Shown piece by piece: positions 21,401-31,859 of a DNA stretch of 35,495 nucleotides (position 1 is the stretch's first letter; each line of letters starts with the position of its first letter). The stretch spans positions 519,834 through 555,328 of the forward strand of contig KK106981.1 of the NCBI GenBank assembly GCA_000611775.1, written 5' to 3'. A program made the translations under genes and the position numbers. Under the pieces are notes generated by a model. It searched no databases, was not told where the DNA came from, and saw nothing but the letters and a program-made list of their open reading frames with translations. Origin of the DNA: Umbilicaria muhlenbergii. Lineage: Eukaryota > Ascomycota > Lecanoromycetes > Umbilicariales > Umbilicariaceae.

Positions 21401-21426
21401 TCTTTGAAAGGTAAAGTTATTAAAAC

Positions 21427-21654
21427 TGTAAGATTATAACATCCCTTACTAGAAAGGAAAGTATAGTTGAGGTATGTGACAGCATGAGATATAAATGTAT
21501 AGAGGTTATATGATTCTAACTATATAAAATTAATAATTAAGGAATAAAGATGAAATTGAGCAGTGCAGAGTTTTCATGTGACTCACTAACGCTGTTAAGT
21601 CACCTGTAGAACACACACCCTACGCAAGTTCTGAATTGTCATTAACTCATGACA
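21427..21654 (-). repeat. LTR of element A (5' LTR)
   Basis: TGTAAGA to TCATGACA, 228 bp. It is followed by AACAG, matching the five bases before the left LTR, and then by the resumed RT coding of element D. Confidence 0.93.
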
Positions 21655-22207
21655 AACAGCGTGAATCCTTTCTGAACTCATATGTATGCCTTCAGTATTG
21701 ATCTTAAACCTCAGGAAGTTCACTTTCATTGCATTAAAGAAGCATTTGCTGATCTTAAGATGAAGATCATGATGTTGTAACATAATTAATACTTGTTGTA
21801 CATGCTCCTCATGTTCAGATTCATCTTTGCTGAAGATCATGATATCATCTAGATAAATTATGCAAATTATATCAAGAAACTCATTAAGAGTCTTATCAAT
21901 GAATGCTTAAAATGTAGCAGGAGCATTCATGAGACTGAAAGACATGACAAGATATTTAAACAGGCTGAATCATGTTCAGAATGCTGTTTTTCACTCATCT
22001 TCACCCTTGATTCATATTCAATTATATGCATCCTTGCAGTTTAACTTAGTGAACTTCTTAGCTCCTTGAAGATGATTCAACATGTCTGATATAAGTGATA
22101 ATGAGTAGCAATTTTTAATGATAATATCATTCAAGCGCTTATAGTCAATGATTAGTCATAAGCTATCATCTGATTTTGGTACAAACATAACAGGTGAAGC
22201 CGCAGGT
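21655..22207 (-). pseudogene. D reverse transcriptase, middle piece
   Basis: It aligns with C 17080-17617 and continues D to the right of element A. The minus-strand open part 21595-21840 runs from RT (IFSKDESEHEEHVQQVLIML, then KVNFLRFKINTEGIHMSSER) into the A LTR, so its last residues are not RT. YLDD at 21844-21855 is intact. RT palm motifs continue to 22207, where the hAT-like element begins. Confidence 0.88.
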
Positions 22208-22450
22208 AGGCTGTCATCATGAGTCAGAGTGACACTGAGTCAAGCCGGGTCGGGCCGGGTCAGGTGGCAGTGTCTCAGTGATTTTGAACCCACCTTGGCG
22301 TGTCAGGTCGGGGCGGGTATTGAAGGCAGACACTGAGGGTAACTAGGACACTGAGAGCCGCAATAATTAGGGCTAAACCCTTCCATAATTTCAGATATTA
22401 TAGAGCTCAATGCGCCCGTCAATTCTGTGTAAAAATCATCAAAAACGGAT
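22208..22450 (+). mobile_element. hAT-like element end, copy 2, inside D
   Basis: It begins AGGCTGTCA (22208-22216), followed by GGGTCGGGCCGGG-type motifs, repeated CACTGAG motifs (near 22233, 22331 and 22351, plus an inverted one near 22270) and the conserved block TGCGCCCGTCAATT. Copy 1 at the window start has the same order in reverse orientation. The left junction is clean against the D sequence. I could not find a matching right terminus. CpG sites are intact. Confidence 0.45.
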
Positions 22451-23385
22451 CGCTGCGCATTAAGTTATGTCATCAATGATGTTAACTTCTTTAATCACTT
22501 TCATGAAGTGCTGAGAGTGATGTTTATTAACTGAGCTTTCTATGAGGTTGATTCATTAGTGAAAGTTATCTTTGCAAGGTTGTGCTGTTGTTAAGTATAA
22601 TCTTTCTTATTCTGAACTAGCACCTGGTGAGTTTCATACACTGAATGCTCACAACAACACAGCAACAACAGAATTCACAGAAGTATCATCATTTTATGTT
22701 AATTACAAATTCAACTCATTTATGAATGAAGCAAGAGGGCTAATAATTATAACATAAAAAGTAAAAGTACAAGTGAATCTGTCAGGACTATGTAGATTAT
22801 GAATTAATACATGTGTTTTAACAGCTGACATTTAGCTACAGAGAAGAATTCTAGTTTAAGAAGCAAAAGAAAGAAAGAGTATAAAGATTAAAACTTTTAT
22901 GTGCATGTTAAGCTTGTTAATTTAATTGCTGCTAACTCATTTAGTCATTCAATTCAGTTCAGTTCATCATTTGAATCATTCAGTTTAATTTAATGTTTAA
23001 GCATAAACCTGACACTACTCTTTCTTTTATTTAATAAGCTTTATAAGCTGATCATTTACTTTTCTGCTTTGTTGTTGATGTATTCAGTGACTTGATCAGC
23101 TTACTTGAGTACCTCTCATGAAATGCTTCTTTCAGTTCAGGTGAGTGTTTGAATTCATCAGCATTGTATTAAGTCTTGTCAAGTGAGTATTTTTTTCATG
23201 TCACTTTATACTGTAGTCTGTTTTTTCATCAACATTTATCATTAATTTGTTCAACTTCTCATTCTGATTCAGCCTGTTCAGTTATTACAGGTGACAGTGA
23301 TGACTTGATTTACTTAAATAAAGAATCATTCACAGTGAGTCATAATAAAAAAGTGTGAAATACAGAGTGTATTTTCATTGATTTA
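22451..23385. other. unassigned AT-rich DNA inside the D interruption
   Basis: It may be the interior of the hAT-like element or a separate insertion. I see no convincing coding frame; the 60-residue open frames here lack motifs. It has no match elsewhere in the window. Confidence 0.5.
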
Positions 23386-24503
23386 CATCAGCAATTTAGC
23401 AAGTTAGCTTTGAGTTAGTTTTTAGCACTTTGAGCGCTCTGAGCTTCTGATCTCATGTTTCAGCTAACAGCCGCTCTTAGCACCCTCTGAGTGCTTTAAG
23501 CTCAACCTTAAATCTTGAGCAGAACATCAAAATTTTGTGATAAAAAAATAATTATTAAAACAATTGTTTAAACAAGTACACACGCAGTGTTATAATAACA
23601 GTAAAATTTATAATAAGTAAACTTTTGCTAAAATTCACTTTTCTGCAATAAAAAATCATGATTTGTTGAGTCTGAAAGCACTGTATAAGTGTTGAGTTCT
23701 GAATATTTGAAGAACTTCAAGATTTTCATCACTTAAAAAACTACACACTTTATTAACTTTTGCACCTCAACAGATATGATGAAACTTTCAATGCATAAAT
23801 TATAAAAAATAGTATTCTTTATTAATGTTAAATTAAAAGTTTCTTCATAACTGTTGTTGTTGTTAAGTTATATTTAATTCAAGTTTTCAATAGCGAGAAA
23901 TCTTTTAAAAAAAGTCACATACTTTGAATAACTATTGCGCTTTTATACTTATGATATAACTTTCAGTTTATAAGTTGTAGAAGAAGCTATTAAACAGTTT
24001 TATAATTTAAAGTTTTTTTATAACTGTTGTTGTTAAAAAGTTACATTGATTTTAAACTTTCAGTGATGAAAATCACAATATTAATAAATAGACTTTTAAT
24101 GACTTTTTGAATAACTCAACAACAATAACACATAAAAAGAAACTTTGTATAAGAAAACTCTTAAACAGCTTATTCTCTACAACTTATAAACTGAAAGTTA
24201 TATTATAAGTATAAAAGCGCAATAGTTATTTAATATGCTAATATATTTATAATTAGTTAAAAGTTTTTTAATTCATAACTATTGCAAATTAAAACTTATG
24301 AAGAAATCTTTAGTTTGTAAAGTGTACAGAATAAAGAGATCTAAAACTTTTTCATAAAAAGTTTTTTATTATTTATGAAGGTATAATAGTTATTTAAAGT
24401 GTAAGATTTGTATGAGCTCATTTACTGCTCAGAGAGTGCTCTGAGCGCATAAAGTACTATTAACTAAAACCTTATTTTTGAGCAGGCTGTTAAGTTGTGA
24501 ATA
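23386..24503. mobile_element. element E, copy 2, with internal inversion
   Basis: The 5' 600 bases and 3' 200 bases match copy 1 (1820-2805) in order, ending GTTAAGTTGTGAATA, a transition-mutated form of the copy 1 end. In the middle, about 24055-24236 is the reverse complement of copy 1 positions about 2383-2565. A forward copy of part of the same segment is also present at about 23924-23987, so the two can pair as a long hairpin. Length is 1118 bp against 986 bp. The left flank is unassigned DNA and the right flank is D gag. Confidence 0.65.
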
Positions 24504-26100
24504 ATGATTATATTGCCCTGACTGCTGTTGTTGATAATATATGAATATTGTGAAGATTTGCTCATCATATTACTCATTATTGTTATGTGCAGTTCCACCT
24601 CTAGTTGCCTTGATATCAGACGTGAGATATCATCAATAATCAGTAATGAGGCAAACTGAAGGTGATTCATGAGTCATTTATTCACATTAACTGTGATGAA
24701 GACGGCTGTAGATTATTCAGTCATACAATCATTTATTCAATGACTGATAACTTCACATTTAATGCAGAGACCTGTTGATTTTCATGCATTCACTTCATTC
24801 CTTGAGATGAAGTCTCCTTGTCAGCATGAGGGGGTTGTGAATGTTCATGTCATCATCATAGTTGCTCCCTCAGTGATTAGTATATGGTTGAGATTCTGGC
24901 TCTGATTGCAGTCACTTTTATGATAGAAACCTCATGAGTTGTTTTCTCTTTCACAACTGAATTGAGTGAATTGAGTGCAGATTATTTATTGTTCAGTGAG
25001 GGATTCTTTTCTGTCATAGTATGACATCTGTGTCATACTTTTGTTGTTGTTATCAGTTTTGCTTTGATGATCCTTTTTGGTGTCTGAGCAGCTTCAGAAT
25101 GATTCATGATTGATGATGATATCAAGATGTGTTGAAATTTCCTGCACTGACTGTCTTGCAACCTGTGTCAGATCTCAATGTTGTAGTTCAGTCAGAATGT
25201 GATGAGGAAGCCTTAATCATCAGCAGTTTTAAATGAGCATCTCACTGATTTTCTTGTGTAAAGCTGAAAGGAAGCAGTAGAGTTCTGATAATTTATTGTA
25301 TCAAGAGGTGATTATATCATGATTATGAGATTCAGCTGCATTAAAGATGATGATATTTCATTCATCTGTGTTTTCATCAGAGGATAAGTTCTTCTCTAAA
25401 ATCTTTAAAAAGTTGTCATAAATGACTTAAGTGTGATCATGCTGCTCCTTTTGCTTTCATCAGTCACTCATGACTGTTTTCTCAAGGTAGGTGCCTGCTC
25501 AGATGATGAAATCTCATTCAGTAGAAAATTACTCTGACATCAGCTCTTGATTTTAATTGATTTCATTCAAGTATTTTTAAAGTTTTCATCTCATGACTTT
25601 GACACCTCCTGCATAAAGATGAGGCTCTCATGACTTTATAAGATATTGAAAAAGGGGGGGTGTGATGTCTGTTATAACTTGACATCATAATTCATGTGAT
25701 GAATCTGCATTGTTTTTTGAGTTTATTGTAGTTGAAGGACCTTCTTGCAGGTGTTAATTAAACTTTTAAAACTTTTTTTTATTATCCTCAAACTCAATTT
25801 CTTGTTATACATGTCATAGTTGTAATCACTGATGCTTGATGACTTCTTAATTATGAGCAGTGACTGCTTCAAGATCATTAATGAAGTCATCAGAGTTACC
25901 TGCATTGATATGTTTATTATTGTCATTGACAATATCAGAAGCAGGAGTGTCAACAGCTGATAATGTAAACCTGTTAATTAAAGGCTCTGATTTAACTTAA
26001 TTGATTGCTTCACTGACCTGATGAGATTAAAGTGTTGATGTCATCATGTCTTATTTGCTTTTAACATGATCATTCACCTGAAGGTACTGAGTGATCAGTA
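24504..26100 (-). pseudogene. gag region of D (right piece)
   Basis: It aligns with C 18283-19867. Gag would start at the ATG at 26073, close to the 5' LTR. A CCHC knuckle is readable at about 24722-24770 (C-IK-C-EVIS-H-x4-C). Compared with C, the interval equivalent to C 17618-18282 (protease and RT entry) is missing and is replaced by 22208-24503. The minus-strand open frames here (24464-24670, 25723-25953) are partly in shadow frames. Confidence 0.78.
26085..26100. promoter_or_regulatory. hairpin next to the 5' LTR of D
   Basis: TACTGAGTGATCAGTA is identical to the element C site at 19852-19867 and again abuts the LTR. Preservation in both copies supports a role in priming or packaging; that role is inference. 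Confidence 0.55.
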
Positions 26101-26390
26101 TGTAAGAAGTGAGGTGTACAACAGAGTGTCATAATAATGTTTGAACAGAATGTCATAAACAATATAATCATGATGAGGTCAATGCAATGATTATACATCT
26201 TTTATTCAATGACAAAACTGATCACTGAGAAAGCAGGTTTCTGCACCTTCTTGTGAAAAGTTTTCACTTAATGTCAAGGCGCTAAGCGCTGAGTCATCAT
26301 ATTTAAGTTATAATGTCATACCATAATGTCATATTATAGTGTCATATCATAATGTTGTACTGTCATACTATATATATGGTGGCCCTGACA
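26101..26390 (-). repeat. LTR of element D (5' LTR)
   Basis: TGTAAGAAGTGAGG to GGCCCTGACA, 290 bp, the third family II LTR. It keeps GGCGCTAAGCGCTG (near 26279-26292) and the heptamer array (about 26310-26370). It abuts LINE ORF1 at 26391. The partner 3' LTR of D is not in the window, so its target duplication cannot be tested. Confidence 0.9.
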
Positions 26391-26801
26391 ATGACAGAGA
26401 GTAGAAAATTCAAAAAGCACTCATCTGCAGTCATTGCCTTTGCAAGCAGTCAAGAGGCTGAAAAAGCCTTGAGATTTAAGTTAATTGTGACTGAAAACTC
26501 ACTACATACTGCGGAATACACAGACTGCAAACTGTATGAACAATGCATCAAATGTCAAGGATTCAGCCACACACAGCATAAGTGCATGCATGAAGTCAAA
26601 TGCCAAATATGCGCTGAAAATCATTATATCAGGAAGCACACGTGCTTTATTTGCAAAAAGGAACAAGAAATATGTGATCACACAATAATAAAGTGTGCAA
26701 ATTGCAAAGAAAATCATCAGGTGAATAGCAAAGACTGTGAATATTATAGAGCAGTTGAACTTTATTCAGCAGATAAAGACTCTTTAATCATGAATGAATA
26801 A
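26391..26801 (+). pseudogene. LINE (Tad/I-like) ORF1, gag-like protein with zinc knuckles, 5' part missing
   Basis: The plus-strand frame is open through 26801 (TAA). It reads SSAVIAFASSQEAEKAL (RNA-binding-like middle part), then a zinc-knuckle series: C-IK-C-QGFSHTQHK-C, C-QI-C-AENHYIRKHT-C, FI-C-KKEQEI-C and C-AN-C-KENHQVNSKD-C. This Cys/His pattern is typical of ORF1 of fungal Tad-type LINEs. The protein coats the element RNA. The 5' part is cut off by the D LTR at 26390; the apparent ATG at 26391 is at this junction and is not the native start. It is markedly less mutated than the retrotransposons around it. Confidence 0.85.
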
Positions 26802-26833
26802 TGTGTAATATAAACACACAACATTCAAACACA

Positions 26834-26883
26834 GACCTGCAAGAATTATTTAAAATACAGATTTTTCAACATAACTGCAATAG
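26834..26883 (+). pseudogene. LINE ORF2, start of the endonuclease domain (left of B)
   Basis: The frame reads DLQELFKIQIFQHNCNRS across the junction with 33691 after the 6.8-kb element B is left out. QxNCNRS is the first motif of the APE-type endonuclease of Tad/I-like elements. The piece ends at the target duplication AATAG (26879-26883). Confidence 0.82.
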
Positions 26884-27111
26884 TGTAAGACTATAGCGTT
26901 CCTTACTAGAAAGGGAAGTATAGTCAAGGTTCATGACAGCATGAGATATAAATGTATAGAGGTTATATGATTCTAACTATCTAAAACTAATAACTAAGGA
27001 ATGAAGGTGAGATTAAGCAGTGCAGAGTTTTCATGTGACTCACTAACACTGCCAAGTCACTTGTAGGGCGCATGCCCTACGTGAGTCTCAAATTGCCACT
27101 AACTCATGATA
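26884..27111 (-). repeat. LTR of element B (3' LTR)
   Basis: TGTAAGA to TCATGATA, 228 bp, where the terminal CA has become TA. It is preceded by AATAG. It differs from 33458-33685 by transitions. Confidence 0.92.
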
Positions 27112-27114
27112 ATT

Positions 27115-27125
27115 GCCTCCCCCCT
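27115..27125 (-). other. polypurine tract of element B
   Basis: The minus strand reads TAGGGGGGAGGC just before the 3' LTR, three or four bases from its edge. It fixes the direction of reverse transcription and matches the site in A. Confidence 0.78.
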
Positions 27126-27366
27126 ATGCAGCGGCCCTTCAGCGCAGAAAGGTGAGTGACTGATAAGAGACTCAGTTAACAGTTGAATCAGTGACGTGAT
27201 GTCAGCACTGACTAAGTGAGATGATAGTGAGGTGAGCTTGTCACATGACAGTGAAAACCCTGAGGAGCAGAGAGGCAGCAGTGAAGTCATGACAGCATCA
27301 GCATGACAGTGCTATGATAGCATAATCAAGGCCTCAGGTGATGATATCACAACAAGAGCTTCAGAA

Positions 27367-27374
27367 TATAAATA
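27367..27374 (+). promoter_or_regulatory. TATA-like box upstream of antisense gene in B
   Basis: TATAAATA lies about 120 bases before the ATG at 27490, followed by the same CAACTCCTCA and CTTCTGTCATCAAC stretch as in A. The spacing and sequence are kept although nearby sites differ. Confidence 0.55.
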
Positions 27375-27489
27375 CTGTCAACTCCTCAGCCTTCTGTCAT
27401 CAACTTTTGCCAGAGCAGTGATTCATCACCACAACATCATTAATGCACCCTCAAGATGCATCATCTTCATCATCACAACATCAGTCACT

Positions 27490-28234
27490 ATGCCTGTAAG
27501 TCAGAGAAGCTGGCTCTGCAGATGCGCTTTTAATGTGAGTTATCATATAGTGCTCACTGATTGTCAAGTGCTCTGCTGAACCTCATGCATGTCTTATCAA
27601 ACCTTTCTGTCTTCATTGTTCCCGTCACTTCACGGATGATATGACTCAGGTATGTGATGTCAGGTCAAATGTCAAGTGCACATACTGCATAAATCTGCAC
27701 AAAGCTTGTCTTCTGATAAGTTTAACCTGCTCACCTGTTGCATCATGCTGATGATTTAAGGTTCCCGCGTGATTTACCTGCAAGGTAAACACCCTCATAC
27801 GCTTGATCAATAAGATCAACATTGATGCTCCTCCGCCTGCTCTCCTGGCTGCTCTCAAGGCGCGTCAAAAGCGCTATAACAAGGAGATTACAGCGCATCT
27901 CTGTGTTGTCAGTCATCATCAGAAGCTGTTAAAACTGAAGTCTGCTGTCAAGATCAGCCTCCTGCTCCTTAAGCAGATCAAATGCATCAATGATGCACTT
28001 GAAGGTATCCTGAATATCATGTGATATTCAGTTTAATCCCCTTCTCTTCACCCCTGACATGACAGTTATGAACAGCTAACATGCATCCTATTTTAAAAGC
28101 ATTTGCCTGCCATTGTTGATGATGATGATGACAATGATGACGGAGATTTCTCTCCTTTTGAGTCAAAGGGGTCAGAGGAACCAGAGAAGGATGATGAAGA
28201 GAAGAAGGAGAACAGTAATGATGAGGATAAGTAA
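27490..28234 (+). pseudogene. antisense accessory gene of B (Cys/His cluster, Leu-rich middle, acidic tail)
   Basis: Module one, about 27605-27767, encodes C-x2-C-x11-C-x7-C-x2-C-x3-H (core 27653-27700) and further Cys residues (HKAC, LTC). Module two is open at 27803-28024: PPPALLAALKARQKRYNKE, then a Leu/Lys-rich stretch ending ALEGILNIM. Module three is an acidic tail from about 28115 to TAA at 28232-28234 (DDDDDNDDGDFSPFESKG onward). A GCTAAC branch-like site (28075-28080) before TTTTAAAAG (about 28100) suggests an intron between modules two and three, but the phases do not join cleanly. The ATG is followed by GTAAGT, as in A. The protein is not recognised; a nucleic-acid or zinc-binding role is only inferred. 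The gene reads opposite to pol and lies wholly between the chromodomain end and the 3' LTR. Confidence 0.62.
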
Positions 28235-28534
28235 ATAGTGTTTTGCCAGTGTTTTGCTGATCTTGTATGATAATTTCTTTTTCCTTTGGCCCTGGTCAGG
28301 TACACCACTACGGCGGTAATAATATTGTGTTTAGTTGTCACCCTTGACCCTTGTCATAAATCACCTATAAGGCCTTGATAAAACCTGTAAAACCCCTTGA
28401 GGAAAATCAGGAAAGAGTGTTCTTATGACATCAACTAAGTCTTTCTAGATCACTTTCTTCTACACTCATCTAGTTCATTATTAAAGGCTGCTCACATTTC
28501 CTGCACATCTTTTAAGTCCTTTTTTGACACTTAT

Positions 28535-28640
28535 TGATCATATTCTTCTGGCCAATCCTTTCATCTCACTTTGTACAGGATTTCATTCCTGGATTTTCAG
28601 CAGTTTAAAATCTCTTCAACTTCATATTCTTCTTCATCAT
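28535..28640 (-). pseudogene. chromodomain of B pol
   Basis: The minus strand reads EEEYEVEEILNC, a TGA, KSRNEILYKVR, a TGA, KDWPEEYDQ, a clear chromodomain. The first TGA is in place of a likely Arg (CGA) and the second in place of Trp (TGG). The GPY/F-like region (HKFIKSFQVEDLIGKQAYRL) precedes it at about 28750-28830. The domain marks the element as a chromovirus. Confidence 0.9.
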
Positions 28641-28649
28641 CAATTAGCT

Positions 28650-29800
28650 CTGAAGGTGACAGCAATGATTTAAAGTCATCATCAGCTCTGCACTGATATG
28701 ACTTCAGGTAAGAGATGTGAAAGACATTATGAATTCAATAAATGAGTGATAAAGTTAACCTGTAGGCCTGCTTCCCTATTAAGTCTTCAACTTGAAATGA
28801 TTTAATGAATTTGTGAGACAGTTTCCTGCTCAAGCGCTTCTGTCATAAGTTCTTCATGAATAACATTACCAAGTCTCTCACATTATAAGTCTTGAGTTTA
28901 TGTTTGACATCATAATATTTTGTCTGAGAATTAACTACATTTTCTCATCATTGTGACAGCACTTCTTGTATGTCATGAAATCATTTCATCTGATCTTTGA
29001 CTGCAGGTACCTCTTTTTTCCTGAAGTCATTCTTGACTTCAAATCTTACTTCTGAATGATAAGCATACATGACATAAAAAGAGCTGCACTTTATTGATGC
29101 CTGCATTTCATTATTGTAAGTGAATTCTGTCAAGAGTAAAAGATTCATTCAGTTGTCTTGTTCATCTGAGCAGTAACAGTGAAGATAATGTTTTAAGATT
29201 TAATTCTGTCATTCTGTCTGTCTGTCTGTTTGCAGATGAAAGGCAGTGCTTAGCTGATGCTTCATCCTTAAATAGTAGCACATTTTCAATCAGAAAGTGC
29301 TTGTGAAAACTGATCCCTGATCAGAGACAGCCCCTTTTGATACATTGAATCAGCATATTATTTCCTCATAGAACAAGTCAGCCAACTCTGTTGTCATAAT
29401 CATTTTCATGATTTGAATATACTGAGCCATTTTCATATACTGATCTATAATTATTAAGATCACATTGTACACGCAACCCCTGCGCTTACTTGGCGGCAAG
29501 TCAGTGATAAAATTCATGATGACTTGCTGTCATGATCTTTCTGGCTGAGGCAGCGCCTGTAGCTCATCATAGAGATGATGTTTAAGCACTTTCACTCTTT
29601 GACAGATGTCACATGATGCAACATAATCTTTGACATCTTGACTCATATCAATTCAATAGTATTTGCAGTCAATCAATTCAAGAGTTCTTTCTACCCTGAA
29701 ATGCCCTGTCAAGGCATCATCATGATGACATTTCAAGATCTCTGCTCTTACAGACTCTTCTTTCAGAACATATATTTATTCCTCATGAAATAAAAGGCCT
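28650..29800 (-). pseudogene. integrase of B pol
   Basis: Motifs on the minus strand are DYVASCDICQRVKVL (end of the HHCC domain, about 29585-29630), LQALPQPERS and MNFITDLPPSK (core start, about 29490-29560), KMAQYIQIMK, TTELADLFYEEIIC and KGAVSDQGSVFTSTF (second catalytic Asp intact, about 29300-29330). The first catalytic Asp is Asn. The enzyme would insert the cDNA and make the 5-bp duplication seen here. Confidence 0.9.
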
Positions 29801-29814
29801 TCAGAGTCAACCCT

Positions 29815-30250
29815 TCAGAGACTTTCAGCTTTAGCCTTGCACTTCACTGATGTACAGTCAGCGTTGCGTGTCACTTCTACAAATGAATCATCATTTTGTA
29901 GAGTTTGAATCAAATCCCTTAGAGGTAAACTCAAGCTTTCATCAGCTGTTTCATGAATGACAAGATCTCTTATCATCACATGTGAAACAAGTTGTTTGCA
30001 ATCAACAGTTTCAGTGACAGAGTTAAGCTGTTTCACAGCTACATCATAATTGTCATGAGCAGATGTTTTACTGTTGCTTCTTCAGCATTCTTTCTGAAGT
30101 TTAAGGTCTTTAATCTCAGTCATTCTCCCCGCCTCTGTGAGCAACTGCCTCACAATAGGGGCATATCTGAGTGAGAATATGTTCACAAGAGTGATTAACT
30201 TTCTCTGAAGTGTTGAGAGTAATTTCTTCATAATTTCACTCACCTTTTCA
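29815..30250 (-). pseudogene. linker between RNase H and integrase in B
   Basis: The open stretch 29815-30036 encodes a polar linker (TVDCKQLVSHVMIRDLVIHE, then LSLPLRDLIQTLQNDDSF) between RNase H and the integrase zinc domain. It has no enzyme motif. Family II has its 90-bp repeats at this position. Confidence 0.6.
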
Positions 30251-30830
30251 ACATCCCTGTAGTCTGATCACCTTGACGGCGCGTCAGCAGGGTTGGTCTT
30301 TTCAGACTGATGCAGGATATTGAAATCAAAAGCAGTGAGCTTCATTGCTCATCATGCTTGCTTATCATTCAATTCCTTCACGTTCATAAATCCTCATAGA
30401 TTGTTATGGTTGATCAATACCTCTATGATATGACAACTGCCTTCAAGATAGTGGCGCCAGTGTTTAAACATCATAATGATGACAAGAAGCTCCTGATCAT
30501 GAGTTTCATATTAAGTCTCTGAAGGAGACAGCTTTCTTGATCAGAATGCAACTGAATGTCACTGCCTGTTATTCAACAGCTGAGACAGGATGCCAGTGAG
30601 CTCAATGATTGACACATCAGTTTTCACCTGTATTCATAACTTCAGATCAAAGTGAACCAGGATAAGTGCTGTTGTAAAGACCTCATGAAGGTGATTAAAT
30701 GCCTCCTTTGCATCACTTGAGAATTCAAAAGGCTTAAACTTCTTTTCATTCTTGCTACCTTTCATAAGGTTTGTCAAGGGGGCCGCAACTTGTGAATAAT
30801 GCTTAATAAAGCGTCTATAAAAGTTCACAA
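30250..30830 (-). pseudogene. RNase H and RT thumb of B pol
   Basis: The open part 30634-30828 reads NFYRRFIKHYSQVAAPLTNL and KPFEFSSDAKEAFNHL, the gypsy RT thumb and connection. RNase H follows: VKTDVSIIELTGILSQ (first catalytic Asp kept), SVAF-x-SRKLSPSE, THDQELLVIIMMFKHWRHYL. Several stops. Confidence 0.9.
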
Positions 30831-30839
30831 AGCCTAGGA

Positions 30840-31710
30840 AGACTTGTACTTCCTGAAAAGTCCTTGATACTGATCAGTCCTGTATAGTGTTCACTCATCA
30901 CAGATTCATGACTACGCCTTCAGTTGTGATAATAAACCCTAGGAATTTCACCTTGATAATGAAGAATTCACACTTCTTAGGGTTCACATAAAGTTGAAAT
31001 CAATGAAGTCAGTCTAACACCTGCCTAACATGCTCTCAGTGTTGCGCTGATAATTCTGAGTATATAAGAATGTCATCTAAATAGACAACACAAAAGACAT
31101 TCACAAGCTCTGTTAATGCCTGATTGATGTACACCTGAAACATAGCTGAAGTGTTGGTCAATCTGAAAGACATGATCATATACTCAAAGTGGCTGTAACA
31201 CGTGCAGAACATCATCTTTCACTCATCACTCTTCTTTATGTAAATACAGTGGTAAGCGTCCTTTAAATTCAGCTTCATAAATAGCTTGGCTTCACTAAGC
31301 TGATTCAATGTTTCACTTATAAGAGGTAATGAGTGCCTGTTCTTGATGATCATCTTGTTCAACCCTCAGTAATCAACACATAAGCGCAGCCCTTCATCTT
31401 TCTTTGAAACAAAAAGGATGAGTGCCCCTGCAGGGCTCATGAAATGATGAATTCAACCTTTCATTAAGATGTCATTCAAATATTCTCATAACACCCCTAG
31501 TTCAGTATTGAAGAGGTTATACAAAGGGTCATAAGGTGAATCTGTGCTGTTCAGATCAATTGCATGATCACTGACCTTGTGAGGTGAAAGGAGGCCAGCA
31601 TTCTCTGTTGAGAACACATTCACATAATCAGCATACTTCTCAGGTAAAGCTTGTGTTATTTCAATGCTTTGTATGCGCACCTCTGATGCAGCGTCATCAC
31701 TCAGACTCAC
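30840..31710 (-). pseudogene. reverse transcriptase of B pol
   Basis: The open part 31486-31710 holds the RT entry (ALPEKYADYVNVFSTENAGL, HKVSDHAIDL). Then come HHFMSPAGALILFVSKKDEG, KLNLKDAYHCIYIKKSDE (first catalytic Asp region, intact here) and FCVVYLDDILIYSE, with YLDD at 31072-31083. It copies the element RNA into DNA. Palm residues are intact but stop codons interrupt the frame. Confidence 0.92.
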
Positions 31711-31859
31711 TCATATCATGATGTAAACAGCAGAGTGATCTTGAATCTCTCTTGTGAATTCATCAAATGACTGTAACTCAATAAGCTGCTCCTCAATGTT
31801 GAAGCGCCACGCCTTCATTCCACAGTCAATTCACACATGTTCAGTCTTTAATGTGAAGA

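Larger units (their letters stand above)
6385..21654 (-). mobile_element. family I chromovirus A, full length but split by element C
   Basis: The element is bounded by LTRs at 6385-6612 and 21427-21654 with perfect 5-bp target duplications AACAG, and is coded on the minus strand. Without the 8.4-kb insertion C (11729-20159) it is about 6.83 kb, matching element B (6802 bp). It carries gag (20160-21400), the gag-protease junction split by C, RT, RNase H, integrase and chromodomain (8070-11300), and a plus-strand antisense gene (6991-7738). It is inserted inside the RT region of element D. Many nonsense codons make it inactive. Confidence 0.93.

Noticed and set aside
22450-23385. Transposase gene inside the hAT-like insertion.
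   Set aside because: No frame longer than about 60 codons and no transposase motif in either strand.
26502-26717. Minus-strand 71-residue frame with hydrophobic residues.
   Set aside because: It is the shadow of the zinc-knuckle LINE ORF1 on the plus strand.
27646-27858. Minus-strand frame beginning MRAARRAGGGAS.
   Set aside because: It overlaps the plus-strand antisense gene of B, is absent in A and has no family motif.
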